Shown in pieces: positions 7,996 to 16,958 of a stretch of 36,650 nt of DNA. The notes beneath the pieces are model-generated. The model saw nothing but the letters and a program-made list of their open reading frames with translations, made no database searches and was not told the DNA's origin. Position numbers and translations under genes: made by a program. Source of the DNA: an uncultured Ruminococcus sp. (GTDB lineage Bacteria > Bacillota > Clostridia > Oscillospirales > Ruminococcaceae); NCBI GenBank assembly GCA_944386525.1, contig CALXBL010000010.1, positions 1 through 36,650 of the forward strand. Reading direction: 5' to 3'. Position 1 is the stretch's first letter. The number at the start of each line of letters is the position of its first letter.

Positions 7996-8871
7996 CTATT
8001 CTTTCTTACTGCTATCTTCTGATACTTCTGTTCCTTCTGCCATATCCTTATTTTTGCCGCTTTCTTTCTTCTTCTTTCCAAAAAACAGCAGCTTCTTTTT
8101 CTTCTCAGACTCCGGCTTCTCTTCCTTCAGTATCTCATAACCTAATTCTTCATATGCTTCCGCACCTTTGGAACCCTTATCGTAATACATCACAGGTTTT
8201 CCGTGACTTGGAGCTTCTGATATCCTTACATTTCTCGGTATCTTTGTTTTGAATACCTTGCCAGGAAAATATTTTTCTACCTCCGTTTCAACCTGTCTTG
8301 ATACATTAAGTCTTGGATCAAACATTACAAATAGTATTCCTGCTATCTGTAGCGATGGATTGAAACTCCTGCGAACTATTTTAAGTGTGTTCGTAAGTTG
8401 TGAAAGTCCCTCTAATGCAAAAAATTCCGCTAACATTGGTATTATCAGCTCGTCTGCCGCTGTGAGACCGTTTAATGTCAGCAATCCAAGTGCCGGTGGA
8501 CAGTCTATCAATATTATATCATAGTCGTCCTTGCAGGTAAGCAGCTGCATTTTTAGTCTGTTCGTTCTGTTCTCAGCTGCACTCAGCTCTATCTCACATC
8601 CTGCAAGATCGTCTGTCGCCGGAAGTACTGATATCCCCTCAAACGGCGTTTTTACTATCGCTTCGGTTATCTTGACCTTCCCTACCAATACATCATAGGA
8701 CGATTTTTCCAGGTTTTTCTTCTTTATACCAAAACCTGTGGTGGTGTTGCCCTGTGGATCTATGTCTACGCAAAGCACTCGCTTACCATGTGAACCAAGC
8801 CATGCGCCCAGATTTACTACTGTTGTAGTCTTTCCGACTCCGCCTTTTTGATTTCCTACTGCGTATATCAT
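7996..8871 (-). CDS. parA: Chromosome-partitioning ATPase ParA (Soj)
   Basis: Deviant-Walker ATPase of 291 residues. The Walker A motif is KGGVGKTT (9-16) with signature Lys9 and Lys14; Walker A' is VDIDPQGN (35-42); Walker B is IILIDCPPALG. There is no N-terminal helix-turn-helix, so it is the chromosomal Soj type (usual length about 250-260). The extra ~40 residues are a charged C-terminal tail containing two KKKK runs flanking LLFFG (257-269), which looks like a basic-hydrophobic membrane- or nucleic-acid-binding segment. It works with ParB on origin segregation and, in relatives, on DnaA activity. It has its own promoter and is the first gene of the parA-parB-serS unit. Confidence 0.95.
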   Translation of the reverse strand: MIYAVGNQKGGVGKTTTVVNLGAWLGSHGKRVLCVDIDPQGNTTTGFGIKKKNLEKSSYDVLVGKVKITEAIVKTPFEGISVLPATDDLAGCEIELSAAENRTNRLKMQLLTCKDDYDIILIDCPPALGLLTLNGLTAADELIIPMLAEFFALEGLSQLTNTLKIVRRSFNPSLQIAGILFVMFDPRLNVSRQVETEVEKYFPGKVFKTKIPRNVRISEAPSHGKPVMYYDKGSKGAEAYEELGYEILKEEKPESEKKKKLLFFGKKKKESGKNKDMAEGTEVSEDSSKKE

Positions 8872-8901
8872 TTTCCTTCGCCCCTTTCTTTTACTATATT
8901 T

Positions 8902-8930
8902 ATTATATCACGCTTTCCTCAGTTTGTAAA
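8902..8930 (-). promoter_or_regulatory. Promoter of parA-parB-serS
   Basis: On the minus strand TTTACA (8925-8930), a 17-nt spacer and TATAAT (8902-8907), ending about 30 nt before the parA start. One parS site lies 45 bp upstream of the -35, so ParB could influence this promoter. Confidence 0.75.
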
Positions 8931-8975
8931 GCTTTTTCCATACCTGTCTACCCTTTTTTTACACTTTAACCCCTT

Positions 8976-8991
8976 TGTTCCACGTGGAACA
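8976..8991. promoter_or_regulatory. parS site 1
   Basis: Perfect 16-bp palindrome TGTTCCACGTGGAACA, identical to the consensus bacterial parS core. It lies between the parA promoter and the noc-like gene. Confidence 0.95.
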
Positions 8992-9028
8992 TTACTGTCC
9001 TTTCTCTCTCCAGTATTTTTATTGTGAT

Positions 9029-9044
9029 TGTTCCACGTGGAACA
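9029..9044. promoter_or_regulatory. parS site 2
   Basis: Second perfect TGTTCCACGTGGAACA, 53 bp from site 1 start to start. Confidence 0.95.
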
Positions 9045-9080
9045 TTCCCAATTTCATACAATTACCTAATCACTCCTGTT

Positions 9081-9123
9081 AAAAAATAGACTGCATATCA
9101 TGCCATATGCACAATATGCAGTC
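9081..9123 (-). terminator. Intrinsic terminator of the noc-like gene
   Basis: 10-bp inverted repeat GACTGCATAT (9089-9098) / ATATGCAGTC (9114-9123) with a 15-nt loop, followed on the minus strand by TATTTTTT, 11 nt after the stop codon. Confidence 0.85.
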
Positions 9124-9134
9124 ATTTAAAATAT

Positions 9135-9929
9135 TCAGTTATGTACTCTGATACGAAATTCAACTACGGTTTCCTGCTGCTGACGCTCAATTTCAACTGT
9201 CATACCTGTTGCTTCCAGTGCATCAGCCGCCCTTCTTATTGAGCTTGCAAACGTTCGAACATTCTGCACCGACCTGGTACGACGCCGATATGGTTCACGA
9301 TGTCTGCTGCTGCCTATCATCTTCTCTACAGCAAGCTCTGTCTTTTCAACATTCAGATTGTTCTTAACAACCTGATTTAATATGAAAATTCTCTCGTTTG
9401 GTGCACTTAATCGCAGCAATGCCCTTGCATGACGCTCCGTAAGATGATTATCAGTTATTATCTGTCTTTCTTCCTCCGTCAGTCTAAGCAGCCTAAGTTT
9501 ATTAGCCACTGTGCTCTGCGCTTTGCCGAGATGTGCCGCTGCATCTTCCTGCGTCATGCCGTAATTGGAGATCAGGCGCTCGATCGCCTCTGCCTCTTGG
9601 AAAAATCCAGCCATCGTTGGCAACAGCACGTCTGAATCATTACCTGGATTAGTACTTTCAGTAATCACACATGGTACAAAATTTTTCCCAGCCAGCTTTG
9701 CAGCATAATAAAAGTCATACCCTTTAATAAGCTGATATCCTTTCTCAGTTCTGCAAACCTCCAAAGGATGGGATATTCCTTTCTGCGCTGCCTCAGACGA
9801 CAGTTTCTTCAATCTTCTCGCATCAAGTTTCAGAGGAAAACGTACATCAGAAGTGTATATCTCCCTCAACGGCAATTCAGTTATAGGATAAGCCTTGTTA
9901 TCCTTACTGTATGTTACAATTCCTGCCAT
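9135..9929 (-). CDS. Noc-like ParB paralogue lacking the CTP-binding boxes
   Basis: A 264-residue ParB-superfamily protein at the position noc occupies in Bacillus (mnmG-rsmG-noc-parA-parB). The DNA-binding half is strongly Noc-like: helix-turn-helix MTQEDAAAHLGKAQSTVANK (124-143), LRLLRL, TERHARALLRL and LNVEKTELAVEKM. The N-terminal half is degenerate. Where ParB and Noc have GERRxRA, this has GYDFYYA (70-76), and the ENLQRxxLxPIEEA box is replaced by MAGFFQEAEAIERL. It also lacks the short amphipathic membrane helix at the start of Bacillus Noc. A basic stretch (208-220, SSRHREPYRRRTR) precedes the C-terminal domain. CTP binding is therefore unlikely. It may be a simple DNA binder with a related role. 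The start is supported by AAAGGAG. Confidence 0.85.
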   Translation of the reverse strand: MAGIVTYSKDNKAYPITELPLREIYTSDVRFPLKLDARRLKKLSSEAAQKGISHPLEVCRTEKGYQLIKGYDFYYAAKLAGKNFVPCVITESTNPGNDSDVLLPTMAGFFQEAEAIERLISNYGMTQEDAAAHLGKAQSTVANKLRLLRLTEEERQIITDNHLTERHARALLRLSAPNERIFILNQVVKNNLNVEKTELAVEKMIGSSRHREPYRRRTRSVQNVRTFASSIRRAADALEATGMTVEIERQQQETVVEFRIRVHN

Positions 9930-9950
9930 AATGTTCTCTCCTTTGATATA

Positions 9951-9966
9951 GCTTCTTTTGAAGCTC
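9951..9966. other. Short leader hairpin before the noc-like gene
   Basis: Perfect 6-bp stem AGCTTC / GAAGCT with a TTTT loop (plus strand), 21 nt before the noc-like start codon. There is no U-tail, so it is not a terminator. Confidence 0.4.
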
Positions 9967-9983
9967 CATATTTCTATATAAAT

Positions 9984-10012
9984 ATTATATCATATAAATG
10001 GAGATTATTAAA
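9984..10012 (-). promoter_or_regulatory. Probable promoter of the noc-like gene
   Basis: On the minus strand TTTAAT (10007-10012), a 17-nt spacer and TATAAT (9984-9989). The -35 is weak. It lies in the 141-nt gap after rsmG. Confidence 0.5.
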
Positions 10013-10070
10013 TATTGAAATTTCGCAGGATTCTTCCATATACGTCAGCTTCAGCTATTTCCGGTCATTA

Positions 10071-10778
10071 TTATAGCGGCATCTGCTGTATCCGCTTACT
10101 TTTTCTCGGGTAATTTGTCGGAGTATGCGATATCTTTCTTATCACAACAAGACGCCTTTCCTCTCCGCATATTTTATACAGTATCTCGTCCTCAACAACA
10201 CCACCCAACGTTTTAACGGCATTTTCTGCATCTGACGCTGACTCATTTGGTCCCTTCAATGCAAGAAAAATCCCACTCGGCTTTACAAAAGGTATACAGT
10301 ATTCACACAGTACTGGAAGTGGTGCTACAGCTCTTGCCGTGGCAACATCGTATTTCTCCCTATACTCCACCATATGACCTATATCTTCAGCTCGTCCATG
10401 TACACACTGCCAGTTTTCAATTCCGGTTTTAACTGCAAGCTGTTGAAGAAATGTTATTCGCTTCATAAGGCTGTCGAGCATAGTTATCTTCAGATCACCG
10501 CGATATATCGCCATGGGAACACTTGGAAATCCTGCACCAGTTCCTATATCTATAAGCGAAGCTCCATCTGGTATATCTGCAAGCGTCAGCGGATATATGC
10601 TGTCAAGAAAATGCCTCCGCCATATTTCTTCGGGCTCAACGATAGCTGTGAGATTCACCTTCTTATTATAATCTATAAGAAAATCACAGTACTTTGACAA
10701 TGCAACTATATTTTTTTCACTCAACTGAATTTTGTATTCCACAAACAACTTTTGAATTGTTAAAATATCAGCTTTCAT
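10071..10778 (-). CDS. rsmG: 16S rRNA (guanine-N7)-methyltransferase RsmG
   Basis: SAM-dependent methyltransferase (GidB) that modifies G527 of 16S rRNA; loss gives low-level streptomycin resistance in relatives. The SAM motif I is [17 protein letters not shown] (about 87-103), with the conserved upstream NLTAI...WRRHFLDS element and the later [16 protein letters not shown]. The frame opens two codons earlier at 10784, but the AAGGGAG site sits only 3 nt from that ATG and 9 nt from the ATG at 10778, so I prefer the latter (235 aa). The start lies inside the end of mnmG, an overlap typical of the gidA-gidB pair. Confidence 0.95.
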   Translation of the reverse strand: MKADILTIQKLFVEYKIQLSEKNIVALSKYCDFLIDYNKKVNLTAIVEPEEIWRRHFLDSIYPLTLADIPDGASLIDIGTGAGFPSVPMAIYRGDLKITMLDSLMKRITFLQQLAVKTGIENWQCVHGRAEDIGHMVEYREKYDVATARAVAPLPVLCEYCIPFVKPSGIFLALKGPNESASDAENAVKTLGGVVEDEILYKICGEERRLVVIRKISHTPTNYPRKSKRIQQMPL

Positions 10779-12657
10779 CCTCATTTTCTCCCTTCTGAGA
10801 CATCTGCCATACTACCAAAACAGAAATATCAGCTGGTGAAACACCAGAAATACGGCTTGCCTGACCAATATTTGCAGGCTGATGTGAAGTAAGCTTCTCA
10901 GCTGCTTCAAGGCGTAAACCTCGTATTTTTGTATAATCCATTTCTTCAGGCAATTTTTTTTGCTCTAATTTTCTCATTCTATCAATCTGAGCAAGCTGTT
11001 TTTCGATATAACCCTCATATTTAATCTGGATTTCAACTTGCTCTCCAATATCTGTTGAAAGTTCAGGTCTATCGTCATCAAATTCTTTTAGAATATCATA
11101 TCCAAGCTGTGGACGACGAATAAGATCAGCAAGCTTGCAACCAGTAGTCATAGGTGACGTAGCATGATTTACGAGAAATTCATTAAGTTCTGCTGTGGGC
11201 GATATACTTTTCTTTTCAGTGCGTCGACGCTCTTTATCAACTGCCTTATATTTTTCCAACATTGAGTTATACCTATACTCAGAAATAAGACCAATCTCAT
11301 ATCCAATAGGCATAAGTCTCTGATCGGCATTATCCTGACGTAAAATAAGTCGATATTCGCTTCTTGAAGTCATCATACGATAAGGGTCCTCACAGCCTTT
11401 AGTAACCAGATCATCGATAAGTGTACCAATATATGAACTTGCTCGGTCGAGTATCAAAGGCTTTCTGCCAAGAAGTTTAAGTGCGGCGTTTATACCAGCA
11501 ACAATTCCCTGTGCAGCAGCCTCTTCATATCCTGAGCTGCCGTTAAACTGCCCAGCGCCATACAGGCCACTGATCAATTTAGTTTCAAGAGTTGCTCTTA
11601 AAGCAGTTGGATCAATGCAGTCATACTCAATAGCATATGCGGGACGCATTATCTCAACATTTTCGAGTCCGGGTATAGTTCTCAGGAAATCCTGCTGAAC
11701 ATCCTCCGGAAGAGATGTGGACATACCCTGGAGATAGTATTCATCAGTATCCAGACCCATTGGCTCTATGAAGAGCTGATGACGCTCTTTATCAGCAAAT
11801 CTATAAATCTTTGTCTCTATAGACGGACAATAACGTGGTCCAACCCCCTCTATCTGACCGGTGAACATAGGTGATCTATGAAAATTATCTCGTATTATCT
11901 TATGTGTCCTGGAATTTGTATACGAAATGTAGCAGGACACCTTATTTTTAAGACCTTCAGCAGGCGTTTCAAACGAGAAAGGTACTATATTGTCATCACC
12001 AAGCTGTTCATCAATAATATCAAAATTTATACTTCGCTTATGTACGCGGCAAGGTGTACCTGTTTTGAAACGTCTCAACGGGAGCCCGAGTTTTATGAGT
12101 TGCTCTCCCAGAAGTTTACTTGGAAGTGCGCTATCAGGACCGCTCTCATAAGATACAGTACCTATATGTATTTTTCCGTTAAGGTAAGTACCGGTAGCAA
12201 TAATGGCAGCTTTGACGTCATACTGCGCACCAATTGAAGTTACGACTCCTGTGACCCTACCATTTTCGACTTGTATCTCCACTATTTCAGCTTGTTTGAT
12301 ATATAGATTACCAGTATTCTCACATACTTTCTTCATGTACTCATGGTATTTAACTCTATCAGCCTGCACACGGAGACTATAAACAGCAGGACCTTTACCT
12401 TTATTAAGCATACGGCTTTGTATAAAGCATGCGTCAGCAGCTTTAGCCATTTCACCACCTAATGCGTCTATTTCTCTGACTAGATGACCTTTAGCTGTAC
12501 CTCCTATTGATGGATTGCAAGGCATATTAGCAATCTGGTCAAGCGATATAGTAAAGAGTGCAGTTTTGCAACCTAATCTTGCGGCTGCAAGAGCAGCTTC
12601 TACACCGGCATGACCAGCGCCGATGACAACTACATCAAATTCACCCATATGATACAT
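10768..12657 (-). CDS. mnmG: tRNA uridine-34 carboxymethylaminomethyl-modifying enzyme MnmG (GidA)
   Basis: FAD-dependent subunit of the MnmE-MnmG complex that builds the cmnm5 group at wobble U34. Full length (629 aa; family about 620-650). The FAD-binding motif is [21 protein letters not shown] (residues 9-29). Conserved [25 protein letters not shown] (47-71) and the C-terminal helical domain with [12 protein letters not shown] are present. The start follows AGGAG at 8 nt. Its partner gene mnmE is on the other side of the origin (27508). The upstream intergenic region carries the parS array, so ParB spreading could affect transcription. Confidence 0.97.
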   Translation of the reverse strand: MYHMGEFDVVVIGAGHAGVEAALAAARLGCKTALFTISLDQIANMPCNPSIGGTAKGHLVREIDALGGEMAKAADACFIQSRMLNKGKGPAVYSLRVQADRVKYHEYMKKVCENTGNLYIKQAEIVEIQVENGRVTGVVTSIGAQYDVKAAIIATGTYLNGKIHIGTVSYESGPDSALPSKLLGEQLIKLGLPLRRFKTGTPCRVHKRSINFDIIDEQLGDDNIVPFSFETPAEGLKNKVSCYISYTNSRTHKIIRDNFHRSPMFTGQIEGVGPRYCPSIETKIYRFADKERHQLFIEPMGLDTDEYYLQGMSTSLPEDVQQDFLRTIPGLENVEIMRPAYAIEYDCIDPTALRATLETKLISGLYGAGQFNGSSGYEEAAAQGIVAGINAALKLLGRKPLILDRASSYIGTLIDDLVTKGCEDPYRMMTSRSEYRLILRQDNADQRLMPIGYEIGLISEYRYNSMLEKYKAVDKERRRTEKKSISPTAELNEFLVNHATSPMTTGCKLADLIRRPQLGYDILKEFDDDRPELSTDIGEQVEIQIKYEGYIEKQLAQIDRMRKLEQKKLPEEMDYTKIRGLRLEAAEKLTSHQPANIGQASRISGVSPADISVLVVWQMSQKGENEDES

Positions 12658-12685
12658 TAAATCAGCTCCTAATTATAAAGTTGGG

Positions 12686-12723
12686 ATTATTCCGCATAAA
12701 ACTATCTTGATAGTACTCTGGTT
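12686..12723. repeat. Probable decayed first unit of the 38-bp parS array
   Basis: The spacer CTTGATAGTACTCTGGTT (12706-12723) matches the spacer of intact unit 4 with only a few changes. The sequence where a parS would be expected (about 12688-12703) keeps TTCC...AAC but has about 6 of 16 mismatches, mostly G/A exchanges. It looks like a former sixth unit that has lost its site. Confidence 0.45.
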
Positions 12724-12739
12724 TGTTCCACGTGGAACA
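12724..12739. promoter_or_regulatory. parS site 3
   Basis: Perfect TGTTCCACGTGGAACA; first intact site of the array. Confidence 0.95.
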
Positions 12740-12761
12740 TTAACTTGGCGGTGCTCAGAAT

Positions 12762-12777
12762 TGTTCCACGTGGAACA
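12762..12777. promoter_or_regulatory. parS site 4
   Basis: Perfect TGTTCCACGTGGAACA; second site of the array. Confidence 0.95.
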
Positions 12778-12799
12778 TTGACTTGATGGTACACTGAAT

Positions 12800-12815
12800 T
12801 GTTCCACATGGAACA
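12800..12815. promoter_or_regulatory. parS site 5 (one mismatch)
   Basis: TGTTCCACATGGAACA: the central G is changed to A, breaking the palindrome by one base. It probably still binds ParB, perhaps more weakly. Confidence 0.88.
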
Positions 12816-12837
12816 TTAGCTTGGTGATATTCTAAAT

Positions 12838-12853
12838 TGTTCCACGTGGAACA
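12838..12853. promoter_or_regulatory. parS site 6
   Basis: Perfect TGTTCCACGTGGAACA; fourth site of the array. Confidence 0.95.
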
Positions 12854-12875
12854 TTAACTTGATAGTGCTCTGAAT

Positions 12876-12891
12876 TGTTCCACGTGGAACA
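12876..12891. promoter_or_regulatory. parS site 7
   Basis: Perfect TGTTCCACGTGGAACA; last site of the array, 19 bp before the end of the phosphoesterase gene. Confidence 0.95.
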
Positions 12892-12910
12892 TAAATATCG
12901 AATATACTTT

Positions 12911-13756
12911 TTAATGAATAGATTTGAGAGTAAGGAGATTTATCTCAGGCGGATTAAAGAAGCGCAGCTTACCGAGACCTGCGGAAACGTAAAGCTTAGA
13001 ACAACCTGAAATATAGAGTCCTTTTGTATATTTGGGAAAAAATTTACGTTCAGGAGAGAGTATACCACCTATAAAAGGCAGCCTCACAACACCGCCATGA
13101 ACGTGGCCGGACAAAATGAGATCAGCATTCCAGAGAGAGATAGAATCAAAGATAAGAGGGTTATGCATAAGGAGAATAGTGCACCGTTGGCGGACACCTA
13201 TATCAGACATCAAAAGCGAAACAGAGTATGTGTTAAGGTGATTGTAGGTAAAATTCTCACTGTGGTAAACAGACAAATCAAGGGACGCACCAGTTATATC
13301 GATGGAGGATTTACCTCTTGAAATGGTGCAAGTAGAGTTAAGAAGTAAATTCACACCAGCAGATTCGAGAGCAGAAAAGTACTGAGAGCGTATCTCATCA
13401 GGAAGATCAAGCTCATGATTTCCAAGTGAGAAATAAACAGGAGCTATGGCTGAAAGACTGCTGCAAAACTCATATATGGAAGTAAAATCACGCTGATCAC
13501 GGGAAATAAGATCGCCGGTAATAGCGATGATATCGGGATTCAGAGCAGCAGCATGTTCAGTGATTTTTCGCTGATTTTCGCCAAATTTACGATGATGAAG
13601 GTCTGATATCTGAAGTACGGAAAACCCATCAAACTCCGGCGGAAGCTCATCAAGAGTAATAGACTGTCTTCTAACGACAATCGTCATGTGCTCAATAATC
13701 AGATAAATAATCAATACAAAAACAAGAATAAAAATTAGAAATATCACCGGAATCAT
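12911..13756 (-). CDS. Membrane-anchored metallophosphoesterase (YkuE/YaeI-like)
   Basis: A 281-residue calcineurin-like phosphoesterase with an N-terminal membrane anchor (about 2-22). Metal-binding motifs are in order: SDLHH (51-55), GDL (81-83), GNHE (112-115), MHNP (His198) and GHVHGG (217-222). This is the YkuE/YaeI type; E. coli YaeI acts on UDP-2,3-diacylglucosamine, but Gram-positive members have other, mostly undefined substrates. Its start overlaps the end of the upstream membrane-protein gene by 4 nt (ATGA), so the two are translationally coupled. No terminator is seen after it; the parS array follows directly. Confidence 0.92.
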   Translation of the reverse strand: MIPVIFLIFILVFVLIIYLIIEHMTIVVRRQSITLDELPPEFDGFSVLQISDLHHRKFGENQRKITEHAAALNPDIIAITGDLISRDQRDFTSIYEFCSSLSAIAPVYFSLGNHELDLPDEIRSQYFSALESAGVNLLLNSTCTISRGKSSIDITGASLDLSVYHSENFTYNHLNTYSVSLLMSDIGVRQRCTILLMHNPLIFDSISLWNADLILSGHVHGGVVRLPFIGGILSPERKFFPKYTKGLYISGCSKLYVSAGLGKLRFFNPPEINLLTLKSIH

Positions 13757-14277
13757 AAATCTTCCTCCTGAATCTCGGCATCAGGAGCAACATAGACCTG
13801 CTTTTCTGCAAGGTCCTCTGGGGTAAGCTGAGAGCTTTTCTTGAGGTATCTGCGCTGATCCTGAAAACGGAGAAGGGGGATATCGATAATCGAAAATAAG
13901 AGAAGATATAGAGCCGAAATAACAATCCTGCCGGAGTAAATAGCAATTTTTTCAATAAAAGAACCGGACAACTGTCCACCACTCGAATACACTCCAAGAC
14001 TTGGATTATTCACAAATACAATGACAGATATAACAGCAGCAACGAGTAAGGGGACAGCTACAGTCCCAATAAAAATTTGTTTTCTTGAGATATTGAAAGT
14101 CTCCTGACAGTCTGTCTGTAATAAGTGGTAAATAAGACAAATCACAAGCGGCGTAACAGCCGCAAACCAAATAGAGAAAGCAATAAGCTCATAAACCGCC
14201 CAGTGCAGTACATGAACGAAAAGACTGATCAGAGCCATAAAGACCCATTTAGTCCATTTCAAGTTATTTTTGGTCAT
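13753..14277 (-). CDS. Small membrane protein with about four TM segments, unknown function
   Basis: A 174-residue membrane protein from the chosen ATG, with hydrophobic segments near 11-31, 33-51, 66-89 and 110-133 and an acidic cytoplasmic tail ending EIQEEDL. The frame opens 7 codons earlier at 14298, but AAAGGTGG lies 6 nt before the ATG at 14277 and within the extra codons, so the shorter form is preferred. It overlaps the phosphoesterase gene by 4 nt, indicating a two-gene operon that starts after the gyrA terminator. I do not recognise the family. Confidence 0.8.
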   Translation of the reverse strand: MTKNNLKWTKWVFMALISLFVHVLHWAVYELIAFSIWFAAVTPLVICLIYHLLQTDCQETFNISRKQIFIGTVAVPLLVAAVISVIVFVNNPSLGVYSSGGQLSGSFIEKIAIYSGRIVISALYLLLFSIIDIPLLRFQDQRRYLKKSSQLTPEDLAEKQVYVAPDAEIQEEDL

Positions 14278-14305
14278 AAAGAGCCACCTTTCAAGCATAT
14301 AGCAA

Positions 14306-14344
14306 CAAAAACGGGCTGCCGGCAGCCATGCTGCCGGTACCCGG
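14306..14344 (-). terminator. Intrinsic terminator of gyrA
   Basis: GC-rich hairpin: perfect arms CCGGCAGC (14319-14326) / GCTGCCGG (14330-14337) with a 3-nt loop, extended by CGGG/CCCG, followed on the minus strand by TTTTT. It lies about 20 nt after the gyrA stop. Confidence 0.9.
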
Positions 14345-14363
14345 AATGTGATCTTGTGTAATA

Positions 14364-16946
14364 TTATTCAGAATCGAAGTCTGCATCTTCAATATCGCCG
14401 GTATCCTCAACAGCGGAAGTATCAGCAGATTCATCATGTTCAGCGCTTGTAAATGCAACAACAGTGCTGTCGGAAACTCTCATAGTACGAACGCCCTTAG
14501 CAGTCCTTCCCATAACTCTGATATCCTCACAGCGTACACGAATGATTATACCGTCACTTGAAATAAGGATAATATCCTCGCTTGGCTCAACCATGCGTAT
14601 ACCGCAAACGTCGCCACGCTCTTGATCAGTCTTGTAGTTTGTAATGCCGAATCCTCCTCGGTTCTGAATACGATACTCAGACACAGAACTTCTCTTACCA
14701 AAGCCCTTAGTGGTAATAGTGAGCAAGTCAGCGTTTTCACGTTCACGTTCAACAGAAACGATCTCATCATTATCACGCAGAGTTATCGCCTTAACGCCGT
14801 GAGCACTTCTGCTCATAGGTCTGATATTATTTTCAGAAGTACGAAGAATCATACCCTTCTTAGTAGCAATAAAGATATTGTCCTCACCCTCAGTAAGGAG
14901 TGCACCTGCAATCTCGTCGTCATCGTCCAGACCAATAGCAATAAGACCATTTTTGCGCACATTTCTATAAGCAGAAAGCTCAGTACGCTTTATCTTACCC
15001 TTTTTAGTGACGATATTTACATATCTTCCCTCATCAAAGTCGGAAGTATGGAGCATAGCAGCGACATACTCATTCTCATCCATTGTGATAAGATTGACAA
15101 TATTCAATCCCTTTGAAGTCTTGCCGCCTTCAGGTATTTCATAGCATTTAAGCTTATACATAATACCCTTGTTGGAGATAAACATAATATGGTCATGCGA
15201 GGAGCTTATAAACATTTCCTTTACAAAATCCTCTTCACGCTGTTTCATTCCAGTAACGCCCCTGCCGCCTCTGCGCTGGAGTTTATAGGTTTCAACAGGC
15301 TGACGCTTCATATAGCCGCTGTTGGTATAGGTAACCACGCACTCAGTAACCGGGATAAGATCTTCTATCTCAACTTCACCGCATACATTTTCAATCATAG
15401 TACGTCTGGGATCTGAGAATTTTCTGGATATTTCACGAAGATCATTACGAATGATATCCTTTACCAGATTTTCGTCGCCAAGTATAGCAATATACTCAGC
15501 AATCTTCTTGACAAGCTCATACAGCTCGTCGGTAACCTTCTTACGCTCCATACCTGTGAGCGCACCAAGACGCATCTGAACGATAGCGTCAGCCTGTTCA
15601 TCAGTAAGACCAATCTGATGTTCAAGCTTATAGCCTGTCATATCATATTCAGTGCGGTCGAGCAAATCAGACATATCAATATCTTTAAATCGTTCAATAA
15701 GACGCTGTTTGCCCTCAGGTATAGTCTTACTTGTACGGAGAATATTTATTACCTCGTCAATGTAGTCAATTGCAACTACAAAGCCCTGGAGGATATGTGC
15801 TCTCTTTTTAGCTTTGTTAAGATCAAATTTAGTACGGTTGGTAATGACTTCTATCTGGAAATTCAGATAGTGTTCCAGTATTTCTTTCAAAGAGAGTATC
15901 TTAGGCTCGCCATTTACTAGAGCCAGCATGATAACACCAACAGTATCCTGAAGCTGTGTGTAGGAATAGAGCTTATTGAGAACAATCTCAGAATTAGTGT
16001 CCTTTTTGAGTTCAATGACGATACGCATACCCTCACGGCTTGATTCGTCCTGAATATGAGCAATACCCTCAACACGCTTATCCTTTGCAAGCTGAGCAAT
16101 GCTCTCAACGAGTCTTGCCTTATTAACCATATACGGTATTTCAGTAACGATAATAGCGTCTCTGCCGCGGACCTTTTCAAAGTCCACCTTACTTCTGAGA
16201 GTTATCTTACCTCTTCCGGTGCAGTAGGCAGCACGAATGCCGGCTTTACCCATAATAATACCGCCGGTGGGGAAATCAGGACCCTTTATCTTAGACATAA
16301 GATCATCTATAGTGCAATCTGGCTCGTCCATAAGCAGTTCCAGACCGTCTACGACCTCACCAAGATTATGAGGAGGTATATTTGTAGCCATACCAACAGC
16401 AATACCTACAGAACCATTTACCAGGAGGTTAGGATAACGTGAGGGAAGAACTGCAGGCTCCATAAGTCTCTCGTCGTAGTTTGGTGTAAAAGGAACAGTC
16501 TCCTTCTGGATATCAGTAAGCATTTCGAGAGCCATTTTTGACATTCTCGCCTCGGTATAACGGTAAGCAGCAGGCGGATCGCCGTCCACAGAACCGAAGT
16601 TACCCTGACCATCCACCAGCATATAGCGCAATGAAAATGGCTGAGCCAGACGTACAAGAGCGTCATAAACGGAGACGTCACCATGAGGATGATAACTACC
16701 CAGCACAGAACCGACAGTATCAGCGCACTTATGGTAAGCCTTATCGGGGGTCAGATTTTTTTCATACATAGTATAGAGAATACGCCGGTGAACAGGTTTC
16801 AGACCGTCACGGACGTCCGGCAGAGCACGGGAGACAATAACAGACATAGCATACTGTAAAAATGACTGCTGTACCTCATTGCTTATCTCCACAGGAGTGA
16901 TCTTGCCGTCTCTGTTTTCCAGAATAATTTCGTTATTTTCACTCAT
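14364..16946 (-). CDS. gyrA: DNA gyrase subunit A
   Basis: The breakage-reunion subunit of gyrase, 860 residues. The catalytic tyrosine is Tyr130 in [10 protein letters not shown]. The quinolone-determining region reads [11 protein letters not shown] (86-96): the position equivalent to E. coli Ser83 is Val91, while the Asp87 equivalent is kept (Asp95). The GyrA-box QRRGGRG, needed for DNA wrapping, is present in the C-terminal beta-pinwheel, and the protein ends in a long acidic tail (about 830-860). The start follows AAAGGTG. It is separated from gyrB by a YcxB-like gene on the same strand and is followed by a strong terminator. Confidence 0.98.
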   Translation of the reverse strand: MSENNEIILENRDGKITPVEISNEVQQSFLQYAMSVIVSRALPDVRDGLKPVHRRILYTMYEKNLTPDKAYHKCADTVGSVLGSYHPHGDVSVYDALVRLAQPFSLRYMLVDGQGNFGSVDGDPPAAYRYTEARMSKMALEMLTDIQKETVPFTPNYDERLMEPAVLPSRYPNLLVNGSVGIAVGMATNIPPHNLGEVVDGLELLMDEPDCTIDDLMSKIKGPDFPTGGIIMGKAGIRAAYCTGRGKITLRSKVDFEKVRGRDAIIVTEIPYMVNKARLVESIAQLAKDKRVEGIAHIQDESSREGMRIVIELKKDTNSEIVLNKLYSYTQLQDTVGVIMLALVNGEPKILSLKEILEHYLNFQIEVITNRTKFDLNKAKKRAHILQGFVVAIDYIDEVINILRTSKTIPEGKQRLIERFKDIDMSDLLDRTEYDMTGYKLEHQIGLTDEQADAIVQMRLGALTGMERKKVTDELYELVKKIAEYIAILGDENLVKDIIRNDLREISRKFSDPRRTMIENVCGEVEIEDLIPVTECVVTYTNSGYMKRQPVETYKLQRRGGRGVTGMKQREEDFVKEMFISSSHDHIMFISNKGIMYKLKCYEIPEGGKTSKGLNIVNLITMDENEYVAAMLHTSDFDEGRYVNIVTKKGKIKRTELSAYRNVRKNGLIAIGLDDDDEIAGALLTEGEDNIFIATKKGMILRTSENNIRPMSRSAHGVKAITLRDNDEIVSVERERENADLLTITTKGFGKRSSVSEYRIQNRGGFGITNYKTDQERGDVCGIRMVEPSEDIILISSDGIIIRVRCEDIRVMGRTAKGVRTMRVSDSTVVAFTSAEHDESADTSAVEDTGDIEDADFDSE

Positions 16947-16958
16947 TTAAATTCACCT

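Larger units (their letters stand above)
12724..12891. repeat. Tandem array of 38-bp repeats, each with a parS site
   Basis: Five parS palindromes start at 12724, 12762, 12800, 12838 and 12876, an exact 38-bp pitch. The 22-bp spacers are also related (ACTTGG/ACTTGATGGT...CTCTGAAT type), so the array arose by tandem duplication. It lies between mnmG and a metallophosphoesterase gene. Confidence 0.95.
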
